Counted from the stretch's first letter, positions 1 through 6,770 are shown. The stretch: 8,915 nucleotides of DNA from an uncultured Lachnospiraceae bacterium (GCA_910588885.1 CAJUSQ010000112.1:1-8915); one strand, 5' to 3'. Program-made: numbers and translations. Notes: generated by a model from the letters alone, not told the origin.

Positions 1-666
1 AACGCCAACGTTCTCATGGTGCATGATGGCAACGCCTTCCTGCACATCGTCCGCACCGTAGCATTTTACCGTTGCACGAAGCCCTTCGGAATAAGGCTTC
101 TCATACACTACGTTTAACTTTGCTTCTTTATAGTCATACTGGGTTTCCACGAAGGTAAATCCGTTGATTCTGGAAATAATCTGAGCCGCGTCTTTTCCAA
201 GGCCGTTTAAGATCACTCGTAAGGGGTTCTTACGGACTTTGTTGGCCTTCTCTGCGATTCCGATGGCGCCTTCTGCTGCCGCAAAGGATTCATGGCCTGC
301 CAGGAAGCAGAAGCATTCGGTTTCTTCTTCCAGAAGCATTTTGCCTAAATTGCCGTGGCCTAAGCCTACTTTCCGGTGGTCTGCCACAGAGCCGGGAATG
401 CAGAATGCCTGAAGGCCCTCGCCAATGGCTGCGGCTGCATCTGCCGCACGTTTGCAGCCCTTCTTGATCGCGATGGCAGCGCCAATGATGTAGGCCCAGC
501 ATGCATTTTCAAAACAGATGGGCTGAATCTTCTTTACCTGCTCATAAACATCCAGGCCGGCGTCTTTTGTAATCTTCTCAGCTTCTTCTACGGAGCTGAT
601 TCCGTAGCTGTTTAACACAGCATTGATTTGGTCAATTCTTCTTTCATATGATTCAAATAAAGCCAT
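1..666 (-). CDS. GGGtGRT family protein, N-terminal 222 residues (gene continues past the left edge)
   Basis: The frame is open from the ATG at 666 to base 1, giving 222 codons with no stop. The protein begins MALFESYERRIDQINAVLNS and continues through QPICFENACWAYIIG, AFCIPGSVADHRKVGLGHGN, LAGHESFAAAEGAIGIAEKA and CYGADDVQEGVAIMHHENVG. I recognise this as the GGGtGRT protein family of anaerobic Firmicutes, usually about 330 residues. The C-terminal third, including the glycine-rich motif that names the family, lies outside the window. No signal peptide or membrane segment is seen, so a cytoplasmic protein is expected. The start is supported by an AGGAG site about 9 bases upstream (around 676-680). 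It lies 18 bases after the stop of the NifU-like gene, so the two are almost certainly co-transcribed. The molecular function is unknown to me; a role in Fe-S cluster metabolism is inferred only from the partner gene. Confidence 0.9.
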   Translation of the reverse strand, partial: MALFESYERRIDQINAVLNSYGISSVEEAEKITKDAGLDVYEQVKKIQPICFENACWAYIIGAAIAIKKGCKRAADAAAAIGEGLQAFCIPGSVADHRKVGLGHGNLGKMLLEEETECFCFLAGHESFAAAEGAIGIAEKANKVRKNPLRVILNGLGKDAAQIISRINGFTFVETQYDYKEAKLNVVYEKPYSEGLRATVKCYGADDVQEGVAIMHHENVGV

Positions 667-684
667 TTTGTCTTTTCTCCTTTC

Positions 685-1377
685 CTATTCCTGACGCGGG
701 TCAATGATCTTCACTGCGTCCGCCACACGGCCGTACTGGCCCTTTGCCTTCTCCCATGCAGTGTTGGGGTCATCGCCCTTCTTGATGAAGTCAGTCATTT
801 TTCCAAGGGAAACGAACTGATAGCCGATTACTTCATTGTCTGCGTCCAGTGCAATCCCGGTTACATAGCCTTCTGCCATTTCCAGATAGCGGACACCCTT
901 TTCCTTGGTTGCATACATGGTGCCCACCTGGGAACGAAGTCCTTTGCCCAAATCTTCCAAGCCTGCGCCTACTGCCAGCCCGTCATCGGAAAACGCGCTC
1001 TGGGAACGTCCGTAGACGATCTGTAAAAACAGCTCCCGCATGGCGGTGTTGATGGCGTCGCATACCAAATCCGTATTCAGAGCTTCCAAAATGGTCTTTC
1101 CCTGCAGGATTTCGGCTGCCATGGCTGCGGAATGGGTCATACCGGAACATCCGATGGTCTCCACCAATGCTTCCTCGATGACGCCCTCCTTCACGTTTAA
1201 GGACAGCTTGCAGGCTCCCTGCTGAGGTGCACACCAGCCAATGCCGTGTGTAAAGCCTGAAATATCCTTGATTTCCTTGGAGTGCACCCATTTCCCTTCT
1301 TCCGGAATAGGAGCAGGCTCATGCTTTGCGCCCTTGGCAACCGGACACATGTTTTCAATTTCCTTCGTGTAAATCAT
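685..1377 (-). CDS. NifU/IscU-like iron-sulfur cluster assembly scaffold protein (partner of GGGtGRT)
   Basis: The protein has 230 residues and starts MIYTKEIENMCPVAKGAKHE. An in-frame ATG at 1401 would add MKVERRFH, but that extension contains the ribosome binding site (AAAGGAG, 6-7 bases before the ATG at 1377), so I choose 1377. Residues 48-105 resemble the NifU/IscU scaffold core: WCAPQQGACKLSLNV, then ETIGCSGMTHSAAMAAEIL, then GKTILEAL and DLVCDAINTAM. C49 or C56, C77 and C96 are candidate cluster ligands matching the three-cysteine logic of IscU, though the first cysteine is spaced differently. C11 is extra. The C-terminal half (about 115-230) is an extension not found in classical IscU. 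No cysteine desulfurase gene is nearby, so sulfur would have to come from elsewhere. It is the first gene of a two-gene operon with the GGGtGRT gene and has its own promoter at 1455-1483. The Fe-S role is known for the family; the actual client is not known. Confidence 0.85.
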   Translation of the reverse strand: MIYTKEIENMCPVAKGAKHEPAPIPEEGKWVHSKEIKDISGFTHGIGWCAPQQGACKLSLNVKEGVIEEALVETIGCSGMTHSAAMAAEILQGKTILEALNTDLVCDAINTAMRELFLQIVYGRSQSAFSDDGLAVGAGLEDLGKGLRSQVGTMYATKEKGVRYLEMAEGYVTGIALDADNEVIGYQFVSLGKMTDFIKKGDDPNTAWEKAKGQYGRVADAVKIIDPRQE

Positions 1378-1412
1378 GTGAAATCTCCTTTCAACCTTCA
1401 ACTTAAATTGCC

Positions 1413-1441
1413 ATGTTAAAACATTGTTATGTATTTAACAT
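1413..1441. promoter_or_regulatory. AT-rich dyad in the NifU-like leader, possible Rex-type operator or mRNA hairpin
   Basis: ATGTTAAA (1413-1420) and TTTAACAT (1434-1441) are perfect 8-bp inverted arms. The arms extend inward through ACAT and ATGT with one bulged base, leaving a TGTT loop, so about 12 bp of stem in 29 bases. Within it, bases 1424-1441 (TTGTTATGTATTTAACAT) match the Rex operator consensus as I recall it (TTGTTAA-N4-TTAACAA) at 12 of 14 fixed positions. The dyad would sit at roughly +7 to +35 of the predicted transcript, where a repressor could block elongation or an RNA hairpin could form. Which reading is right cannot be decided from sequence alone. Confidence 0.5.
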
Positions 1442-1454
1442 ACTTCCTACACAC

Positions 1455-1483
1455 ATTTAAGCATATTTTGTTGAAATAGTCAA
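1455..1483 (-). promoter_or_regulatory. Promoter of the NifU-like/GGGtGRT operon
   Basis: On the minus strand a TTGACT -35 box (1478-1483, 5 of 6 to consensus) is followed after exactly 17 bases by TTAAAT (1455-1460, 4 of 6), preceded by TGC, an extended -10 element. Transcription would start near 1448, giving a leader of about 70 bases before the ATG at 1377. The -35 box begins only 7 bases beyond the stop codon of the ABC permease gene. Confidence 0.65.
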
Positions 1484-1489
1484 TTCCCT

Positions 1490-3073
1490 TTAATCCATAA
1501 CTTCCATTTTTTCGAAAGCGCTGGCTGCAATCAAAGCGCCCAGGAAGGTCAAAAATAAGGTCGCGGCACACATGATCGCAAAACCGGCCTCCACACCCAG
1601 GAAAATCCCGCCTAACACGGCTGCCAGGACTGCGATTCCGATGGCAATCCCCTGAAAGAACAGCTTTACCATGCTCCGGCCCACAGTCCCTAAGACTTTT
1701 CCCACCAGAAGGTCCGCCACCATGAAATAATAGAGCTTATTAGCCATCAGGCAGATGTACAAAAGGATAATCAGGACGATCTGCAGCGGCGTCAATCCCA
1801 GTACCACCGCTCCGGGTACGGTCATTAAGATCCCGTCAATCACCGCCCGGATATGCTCCATTTTCGTGGCATACCACATTTTCTTAAAGCTGCTGTCAGG
1901 AATCAGGAAGGTGTAGGGATTTTCCAGTTCCTGGGACCATTTGGTGGCATAGCCGCTGAAAATAAAGACAATATAGGCCATAATCCCCGGAATGATGAAA
2001 ATCCGGTTTTCATTAAGCTCTGCGGCCATATCGGTCATTACCGCCGCCACGGCGATCCCCACACCTACGATCAGGCTGATCAAGGTATTAAATCCGAAAA
2101 TGAAAAACCTGGATTTCTTATATTCCAGAAGCTGACGGTAAAAAATAGCTTTCGCCCCGCCGCCCTTGTATTCCACTGCCGCCTTTTTGAACTTCTGCTT
2201 GCCGCCCATACGCATTTTTACAATGCCCTTTTGCTTATTGGCCCGAAGCTCTGCATAATCGTCCGCAAACTTGGCTGCATCCTCAAAGTACTCCCCGCTG
2301 CACTTCGACCGGAAGGCCAGCAGGAACAAAAGGAGGGTGGACAGAATAAATAAAACGGTGCAAATCAGGTTCAGGGTAGTCGGCCCTACAAAAATCAGCC
2401 GTATCATGGCGATATTCCATCCAATGATCGGAACCGCCTGAATAACGGGAAGGCTTAAATATTCGCTGACATTTTCAAAGGAAAAGCCCCGGTTCATCAG
2501 CATCAGGAACGCTACCATTACAAATACGCCCATCAGGGCATAGCATACCATCGTAAGCCCCTTGAAAAATCCTTCCGGAAGCTTTTCGTTTCCATAACAT
2601 AAAATCATGGTGCTGGCTTCCAGTACATTTTCAAAGACCAGATACAGGACCACATACAAAATCATCCGTCCCACCCCGGCCTGGAAATAGATAATTCCCA
2701 TAGCGCCGATAAAAACAGCCAGAAGGAAGTTGAGAAGCAGGTTCAGGATCCCTTTAAACACAATAATCATTTTCGGGTTTACCGGAGCCGGGAACATGAA
2801 ATGGATATCGCTTTTCCGAAAAAGCAGCCCCTTCCGCCTGGAATAACTGATGAAATTCGAAGGCAGCAGGAAAAAAATCAGAATGGACAGGATCACACCC
2901 ATACTTTCCGCATTATCCACATGAAATTCCTCAATCATAGTGCCGAAGCTTCCGGCAATCATAACAATATAAAAGATTATAAAAATAGCAAAAATATATG
3001 TGACCGGCTTTTTCAGGGCCTTTTTGATACGGTTTACTAAAATCCGCCGGTATAAGTACAAAAAGCTGCTCAT
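1490..3073 (-). CDS. ABC exporter permease, putative ABC exporter family membrane protein
   Basis: The protein has 527 residues and is highly hydrophobic, with about a dozen likely membrane segments: roughly 24-44, 58-76, 104-128, 136-158, 170-192, 232-254, 322-346, 358-374, 406-426, 427-448, 470-494 and 496-518. A charged cytoplasmic loop (about 256-320, containing KCSGEYFEDAAKFADDYAEL and many lysines) divides the two halves. The N-terminus (FLYLYRRILVNRIKKALKKP) and overall layout match the 'putative ABC exporter' family of Firmicutes, which pairs with a stand-alone ATPase. The gene start overlaps the ATPase stop by one base (TAATG). Its GAGGAG site is only 2 bases before the ATG, so translation is probably coupled to the ATPase gene. 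The substrate is unknown. No terminator is visible after the stop at 1490, so some readthrough into the NifU-like operon is possible. Confidence 0.85.
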   Translation of the reverse strand: MSSFLYLYRRILVNRIKKALKKPVTYIFAIFIIFYIVMIAGSFGTMIEEFHVDNAESMGVILSILIFFLLPSNFISYSRRKGLLFRKSDIHFMFPAPVNPKMIIVFKGILNLLLNFLLAVFIGAMGIIYFQAGVGRMILYVVLYLVFENVLEASTMILCYGNEKLPEGFFKGLTMVCYALMGVFVMVAFLMLMNRGFSFENVSEYLSLPVIQAVPIIGWNIAMIRLIFVGPTTLNLICTVLFILSTLLLFLLAFRSKCSGEYFEDAAKFADDYAELRANKQKGIVKMRMGGKQKFKKAAVEYKGGGAKAIFYRQLLEYKKSRFFIFGFNTLISLIVGVGIAVAAVMTDMAAELNENRIFIIPGIMAYIVFIFSGYATKWSQELENPYTFLIPDSSFKKMWYATKMEHIRAVIDGILMTVPGAVVLGLTPLQIVLIILLYICLMANKLYYFMVADLLVGKVLGTVGRSMVKLFFQGIAIGIAVLAAVLGGIFLGVEAGFAIMCAATLFLTFLGALIAASAFEKMEVMD

Positions 3074-3792
3074 TACTCCTCACCGCCTGTCTCGTCTGCT
3101 TCGTGTTCCCCGGTCACCTGGAAGAACAATTCCTCAATATCCTGGTCCTTGGCATCCTCACGGCTGTATTCACCGATAATTTTTCCTTTTTCCATTACAA
3201 ACATCACGTCCCACAGCTCCTTCACCATCTCCAGCATATGGGTACTGATCAAAACCGTAACGCCGGCTTCCTTCAGCTCCTTCACCACCTGCTTTAACTC
3301 TTTAATGGCTGCCGGGTCCAGTCCTACCATAGGCTCATCCAGCAGGATCACCCGGGGCTTAATAGCCAGGGCACAGCAAATGCTGACCTTCTGCATCATG
3401 CCCTTGGACAGCTCGTTGCCCAGCTTTTCCTGTTTATCCTCCAGTTCAAATCTCTTAAAAAGCGCTTCCACTTCCTCGTCCGTAATCTTGGAATGATAGG
3501 CCCGCCGGATATATTCGATATGCTCCCGCACCGTTAAGGCTTCAAACATGGCCGGCAGTTCCGGTACATAGGCAAAAATCCGCTTCGCATCCATGCTGCG
3601 GGAATTCATCCTCGCAATGCCCACACCGCCTTCATACCGGAGAAGTCCGGCAATGCTCTTTATAATCGTGGATTTTCCGGCTCCGTTGGGGCCTAATAAA
3701 ATGCCCACCTGTCCGTCCGGCACCACAAAATTCACATGATCCACTGCCAGATACTTTCCATATCGTTTCGTTAAGTTCTGAATTTCCAGCAT
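3073..3792 (-). CDS. ABC transporter ATP-binding protein
   Basis: The 239-residue protein is a complete nucleotide-binding domain. Walker A is GPNGAGKST (34-42). The Q-loop position carries E78 in YVPELP instead of Gln, a common variant in this exporter type. The signature is LSKGM (128-132), Walker B is VILLDE (148-153) followed by a D-loop GLDP, and the switch histidine is H185 in STHML. A short acidic tail (GEHEADETGGEE) follows about residue 225. The start ATG at 3792 is preceded by AAGGAG with about 7 bases spacing. It is the first gene of a two-gene operon with the membrane subunit, and should energise export by a homodimeric or paired complex at the membrane. No GntR regulator gene is adjacent, although an operator-like dyad lies directly upstream. 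The family assignment is firm; the cargo cannot be stated. Confidence 0.95.
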   Translation of the reverse strand: MLEIQNLTKRYGKYLAVDHVNFVVPDGQVGILLGPNGAGKSTIIKSIAGLLRYEGGVGIARMNSRSMDAKRIFAYVPELPAMFEALTVREHIEYIRRAYHSKITDEEVEALFKRFELEDKQEKLGNELSKGMMQKVSICCALAIKPRVILLDEPMVGLDPAAIKELKQVVKELKEAGVTVLISTHMLEMVKELWDVMFVMEKGKIIGEYSREDAKDQDIEELFFQVTGEHEADETGGEE

Positions 3793-3829
3793 AACTCTCT
3801 CCTTCTTTCCTGTTCCGTTCTCTGTAAAT

Positions 3830-3889
3830 AAAAAACGGGCTCATGTATTACTGTACTATTTGATTAATACACTAATACAAATAAGCCCG
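3830..3889 (-). terminator. Hairpin plus U-tract, probable terminator of the ATPase-topB-beta-helix unit
   Basis: On the minus strand CGGGCT (3884-3889) and AGCCCG (3836-3841) form the base of a long hairpin. The stem continues through AT and GTATTA/TAATAC with a 2-base bulge, and is followed directly by TTTTTT (3830-3835). It begins 14 bases after the stop codon of the beta-helix gene. The transcript predicted from the embedded promoter (3869-3897) would start inside the loop side, so it should not form this hairpin. Confidence 0.65.
3844..3879. promoter_or_regulatory. 36-bp interrupted palindrome, candidate GntR/YtrA-like operator of the ABC exporter operon
   Basis: Arms TGTATTAcTGTAcTA and TAaTACAcTAATACA pair at 13 of 15 positions around a 6-base centre. 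On the minus strand it contains AGTGTA-N12-TACAGT. This resembles the operator I recall for the GntR-type regulator YtrA of Bacillus subtilis (AGTGTA-N13-TACACT), which controls ABC exporter operons. It overlaps the predicted -10 region, which fits repression. Its arms also contribute to the terminator stem, so part of the symmetry could be explained by that hairpin alone. Confidence 0.5.
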
Positions 3890-3897
3890 CTTGTCAA
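3869..3897 (-). promoter_or_regulatory. Candidate promoter of the ABC exporter operon
   Basis: A perfect TTGACA -35 box lies on the minus strand at 3892-3897. At 17 bases the -10 position is TAGTGT (3869-3874), only 3 of 6 to consensus, so the -10 call is weak. Transcription would start near 3862, giving a leader of about 70 bases. The promoter overlaps both the operator-like dyad and the upstream terminator hairpin. Confidence 0.45.
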
Positions 3898-3903
3898 GCA
3901 CTT

Positions 3904-4569
3904 TTACTTCTTTTTTACAATTTCGATTTTACTTTTAAAAATAGAGTTTTCCGGTACCACGCCCCGCACCATGGAAAGCGGATAAATATTGCTGTTTCGT
4001 CCCACAACGGTTCCGGGATTTAAAACGCTGTTACAGCCAACCTCCACTTCGTCTCCCAGCATGGCGCCGAACTTTTTCCGGCCCGTTTCCAGAGAGCCTT
4101 CCGCCCCTTTTACCACTACCAATGTCTTGTCGGACTTCACATTGGAGGTAATGGAGCCGGCCCCCATATGGGCCTTATAGCCCAAAATGGAATCCCCCAC
4201 ATAGTTGTAATGGGGCACCTGTACCCGATTGAACAGCAGCACGTTCTTCAGCTCGGTGGAATTGCCCACCACGGCATTTTTCCCTACGATTGCGCTGCCC
4301 CTGATAAACGCGCAATGGCGGATTTCCGCCTCTTCGTCAATAATCAAAGGGCCGTTTAAGCAGGCGGAAGGCGCCACTTTCGCACTCTTGGCCACCCAGA
4401 TATCCTCCCCGCGGGCTTCATAGCGTTCCGGATCCAGGGTCTTTCCCAAAGCCCGGATAAAGTCTCCCAGGCCGGCTAACGCCTCCCAGGGGTAAGTGAC
4501 CCCTTCCAGCAGTTCCTTTCCGATGGTTTCCTCTAAGTTGTAGAGATTTATAACCTTACATGACTCCAT
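3904..4569 (-). CDS. GlmU-like left-handed beta-helix (hexapeptide) protein lacking the nucleotidyltransferase domain
   Basis: The protein has 221 residues. A short helical N-terminus (YPWEALAGLGDFIRALG, about 26-42) precedes a left-handed beta-helix from about residue 55 to 210, visible as hexad repeats (IWVAKSAKVAPSACLNGPLIID, IVGKNAVVGNS, VEVGCNSVLNPGTVVG). Residues 117-145 align without gaps to the acetyltransferase half of GlmU. H120 matches GlmU H363, Y123 matches Y366 and N143 matches N386 (E. coli numbering from memory). H134 replaces N377. Such proteins are often labelled UDP-N-acetylglucosamine pyrophosphorylase, but the pyrophosphorylase domain is absent, so an acyltransferase or sugar-nucleotide-binding role is more likely. 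The start at 4569 has AAGGAG with 8 bases spacing. It is the last gene before the hairpin terminator. Confidence 0.75.
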   Translation of the reverse strand: MESCKVINLYNLEETIGKELLEGVTYPWEALAGLGDFIRALGKTLDPERYEARGEDIWVAKSAKVAPSACLNGPLIIDEEAEIRHCAFIRGSAIVGKNAVVGNSTELKNVLLFNRVQVPHYNYVGDSILGYKAHMGAGSITSNVKSDKTLVVVKGAEGSLETGRKKFGAMLGDEVEVGCNSVLNPGTVVGRNSNIYPLSMVRGVVPENSIFKSKIEIVKKK

Positions 4570-4583
4570 ATTACATACTCCTT

Positions 4584-4683
4584 CCGCTTTCTTCTTGCTC
4601 TCTGTTTTCTGTTTTCTGCTTTCCGCTACTTTCTACTTTCTGCCTGCTTTCTTCCACTTTCTGCTTTCCGCCTGTTTTCTGCC
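4584..4683. repeat. Polypurine/polypyrimidine tract of degenerate 7-bp repeats
   Basis: The whole gap between topB and the beta-helix gene is built of degenerate copies of a 7-base unit. On the plus strand these read TCTGTTT, TCTGTTT, TCTGCTT, TTTCTAC, TTTCTGC and similar, with a few 1-4 base insertions. On the transcribed minus strand this is GAAAGCA/GAAAACA-type purine RNA ending in the AAGGAG ribosome binding site of the next gene. Nothing in it codes, and I see no promoter. Such slippage-prone tracts would be expected to vary in length between strains. Confidence 0.75.
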
Positions 4684-6747
4684 CTATCCCCTGGCTGCCT
4701 TCGGTTCCTTCTTGCCCTTCTCCCTCCGGGATGGGGGTTTCTTTGTCTCAGGCTGATAAAAGGCCGACAGCATCTGAAAATTCCCCCGCAGGGCGTATTG
4801 GTTATTCAGGCCCAGAACACCATCCGTCCGGCTCCGGATAAAATGCTCCAGCTTCTCCATATATTCTTTGGGCGTAATGCTTCCTTCCGCCACATAAGTC
4901 AACCCCTTTTCCCAGCTGGCAGTCAATTCCGGATTGAGCAGAGAACGGATCGAGCCGTTCACCACGTCAAAAATGATTTCTCCCAGCAGAGTCGGGGTGA
5001 TGATCTGGGTCTTCTTATTCAGGGCCAGGTATTTATTGCCCACCAGCTTTTTCAAAATCTCTGCCCGGGTGGCGCTGGTACCGATCCCGCTGCCCTTGAT
5101 CTGGGCCCGCAGCTCTTCATCTTCAATCAGCTGGCCCGCATTTTCCATCGCCAGAATCATGGAGCCGGAATTGTAACGCTTCGGCGGAGACGTCTCCCCT
5201 TCCTTGATGGAAAGGCCCGCAGCTTCCAGCTCCATGCCCTTTTTTAAGGCCGCCACCTGGTCCAAAAACGCCTGACTGTAGTCCTTCTCCTTCTCTTCCC
5301 CCTCCGCTTCTTCTTCCTTTTTCCTGGAAAAAGAATAGGCCAGGACCTTCTGGTAGCCCTGGGAAAGCTGGATTTTAAAGCCGGAAAAAAATTTCTCCTG
5401 CTTGATCCGGATTACCAGGCTGATTTTCTGATACACCGCGGGAGGATAGAAAATACTTAAAAACCGCCGGACAATCACCTCGTAGACATTCCTTGCCGCA
5501 GGCGCCAGACCTTTCAGGGCGCCCAGTCCTTGGCCTGTGGGAATAATGGCATAGTGGTCGGTAATCTGCTTATCGTTGACATATCTGGTTTTTGCTATCC
5601 CTTTATAGCTCCCCGTTTCGAGGATCTCCTCCGCAAATCCGGAAACCTCCGGAATCTGCCTGAGGCCGCCGATATTCTTATGAATTTCCTTTGCCACCGC
5701 CCCGGACAGTACACGGGCATCGGTCCTGGGATAGGTCACCAGTTTTTTTTCATACAGCTCCTGGACGATGCGTAAGGTTTCATCGGGACTGATTTTAAAC
5801 ATTTTCGAACAATCGTTCTGTAATTCTGCCAGGTTATACAAAAGAGGCGGGTTCTTATTCTCCTTCTTTTTTTCCAGGGAATCCACCGTCCCTATGATGG
5901 GGGTCGGCTGGCTTAAAGCGGCAATCAGCTCCTGGGCGTCTTCTTTTTTCAAAAACCCGTTATCCTTATACAGTTTCGGAGAGCCGTAATAGGCCGAACC
6001 TTCCACTGCCCGCCATTCGCCCTCCAGCTCCTGCCCGCTGACCATCAGGCGGCTTAGCACCCGGTAAAAAGGAGTTTTCACGAAATTCCGGATCTCCCGC
6101 TCCCGGCGTACCACCATGCCCAGGACACAGGTCATAACCCGGCCAACACTGACTACCGTATATTTGGTATTCATAAAATTTGAAATGCTCTGCCCGTATT
6201 TTAAGGTCAGCAGCCTGGAAAAATTAATCCCCATTAAATAATCTTCCTTGGCTCTCAGATAGGCAGACTCCGAAAGGTTGTCGTATTCGGACAAATCCCT
6301 GGCTTCCCGAATGCCCCTTAGAATCTCTTCTTCCGTCTGGGAATCGATCCAGACCCGCCTGCGTTCCTTGCCCTTGACGCCTGCCATCTGCTCCACCAGG
6401 CGGTAGATATATTCCCCCTCCCGCCCGGAGTCGGTGCAGACATATATGACTCCCACGTCCTCCCGGTTCAAAAGCCCCGATACGATCTGAAACTGTTTTT
6501 TGACCCCCGGAATCACTTCATATTTAAATTCCTCCGGCAAAAAGGGCAGTGTATGGAAACTCCAGCGTTTCAGGCTCTCGTCGTAGCATTCCGGATAGCT
6601 CATGGTAATCAGGTGTCCTACGCACCAGGTTACAATGGCTTCCGGGCTCTCGGCATAGCCGTCGTGGTTCTTTATTTCCAGTTTTAATGCTTTTGCAAAT
6701 TCCCGCGCCACACTGGGCTTCTCTGCAATATATAAGGCTTTTGCCAT
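4684..6747 (-). CDS. topB: Type IA DNA topoisomerase, topoisomerase III (TopB) class
   Basis: The protein has 687 residues, close to the usual length of about 650-730. The N-terminal TOPRIM domain has E9 (AEKPS) and CTDSGREGE (104-112) with D106, E110 and E112. The second Asp of the usual DxD is Gly here, a variant I recall from other Firmicute and plasmid TopB-like enzymes. The active-site tyrosine is Y339 in VTYPRTD. GSGIGTSATRAEILKKL (552-568) is the conserved late-domain motif, and TDHYAIIPTGQ (396-406) is also typical. There are no zinc-finger cysteines, which separates it from TopA. A charged linker (KKEEEAEGEEKEKD, about 476-489) and a basic Pro/Lys tail end the protein. It cleaves and passes single DNA strands, for decatenation or recombination-intermediate processing. 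The ATG at 6747 has AGAGGAA upstream, and the ATPase gene ends 23 bases earlier, suggesting an operon. Confidence 0.93.
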   Translation of the reverse strand: MAKALYIAEKPSVAREFAKALKLEIKNHDGYAESPEAIVTWCVGHLITMSYPECYDESLKRWSFHTLPFLPEEFKYEVIPGVKKQFQIVSGLLNREDVGVIYVCTDSGREGEYIYRLVEQMAGVKGKERRRVWIDSQTEEEILRGIREARDLSEYDNLSESAYLRAKEDYLMGINFSRLLTLKYGQSISNFMNTKYTVVSVGRVMTCVLGMVVRREREIRNFVKTPFYRVLSRLMVSGQELEGEWRAVEGSAYYGSPKLYKDNGFLKKEDAQELIAALSQPTPIIGTVDSLEKKKENKNPPLLYNLAELQNDCSKMFKISPDETLRIVQELYEKKLVTYPRTDARVLSGAVAKEIHKNIGGLRQIPEVSGFAEEILETGSYKGIAKTRYVNDKQITDHYAIIPTGQGLGALKGLAPAARNVYEVIVRRFLSIFYPPAVYQKISLVIRIKQEKFFSGFKIQLSQGYQKVLAYSFSRKKEEEAEGEEKEKDYSQAFLDQVAALKKGMELEAAGLSIKEGETSPPKRYNSGSMILAMENAGQLIEDEELRAQIKGSGIGTSATRAEILKKLVGNKYLALNKKTQIITPTLLGEIIFDVVNGSIRSLLNPELTASWEKGLTYVAEGSITPKEYMEKLEHFIRSRTDGVLGLNNQYALRGNFQMLSAFYQPETKKPPSRREKGKKEPKAARG

Positions 6748-6770
6748 TTTATTCCTCTTTCCGTTGCTTT

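Noticed and set aside
376..615. Plus-strand open frame opposite the GGGtGRT gene
   Set aside because: Antisense shadow of a strongly recognised conserved gene; its product resembles no family I know and it has no independent start signals.
1378..1401. Upstream ATG (1401) as start of the NifU-like protein
   Set aside because: The extra eight codons cover the AAAGGAG ribosome binding site for the ATG at 1377, and the extension MKVERRFH does not resemble the family N-terminus.
1853..2353. 166-codon plus-strand frame inside the ABC permease gene
   Set aside because: Long but antisense to a well-supported membrane protein; composition is His/Gln-rich in the way of reversed hydrophobic codons, with no promoter.
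4560..4841. Plus-strand frame rich in Ser, Cys and Phe across the 7-bp repeat tract
   Set aside because: Low-complexity translation of the pyrimidine repeat plus antisense topB; no ribosome binding site.
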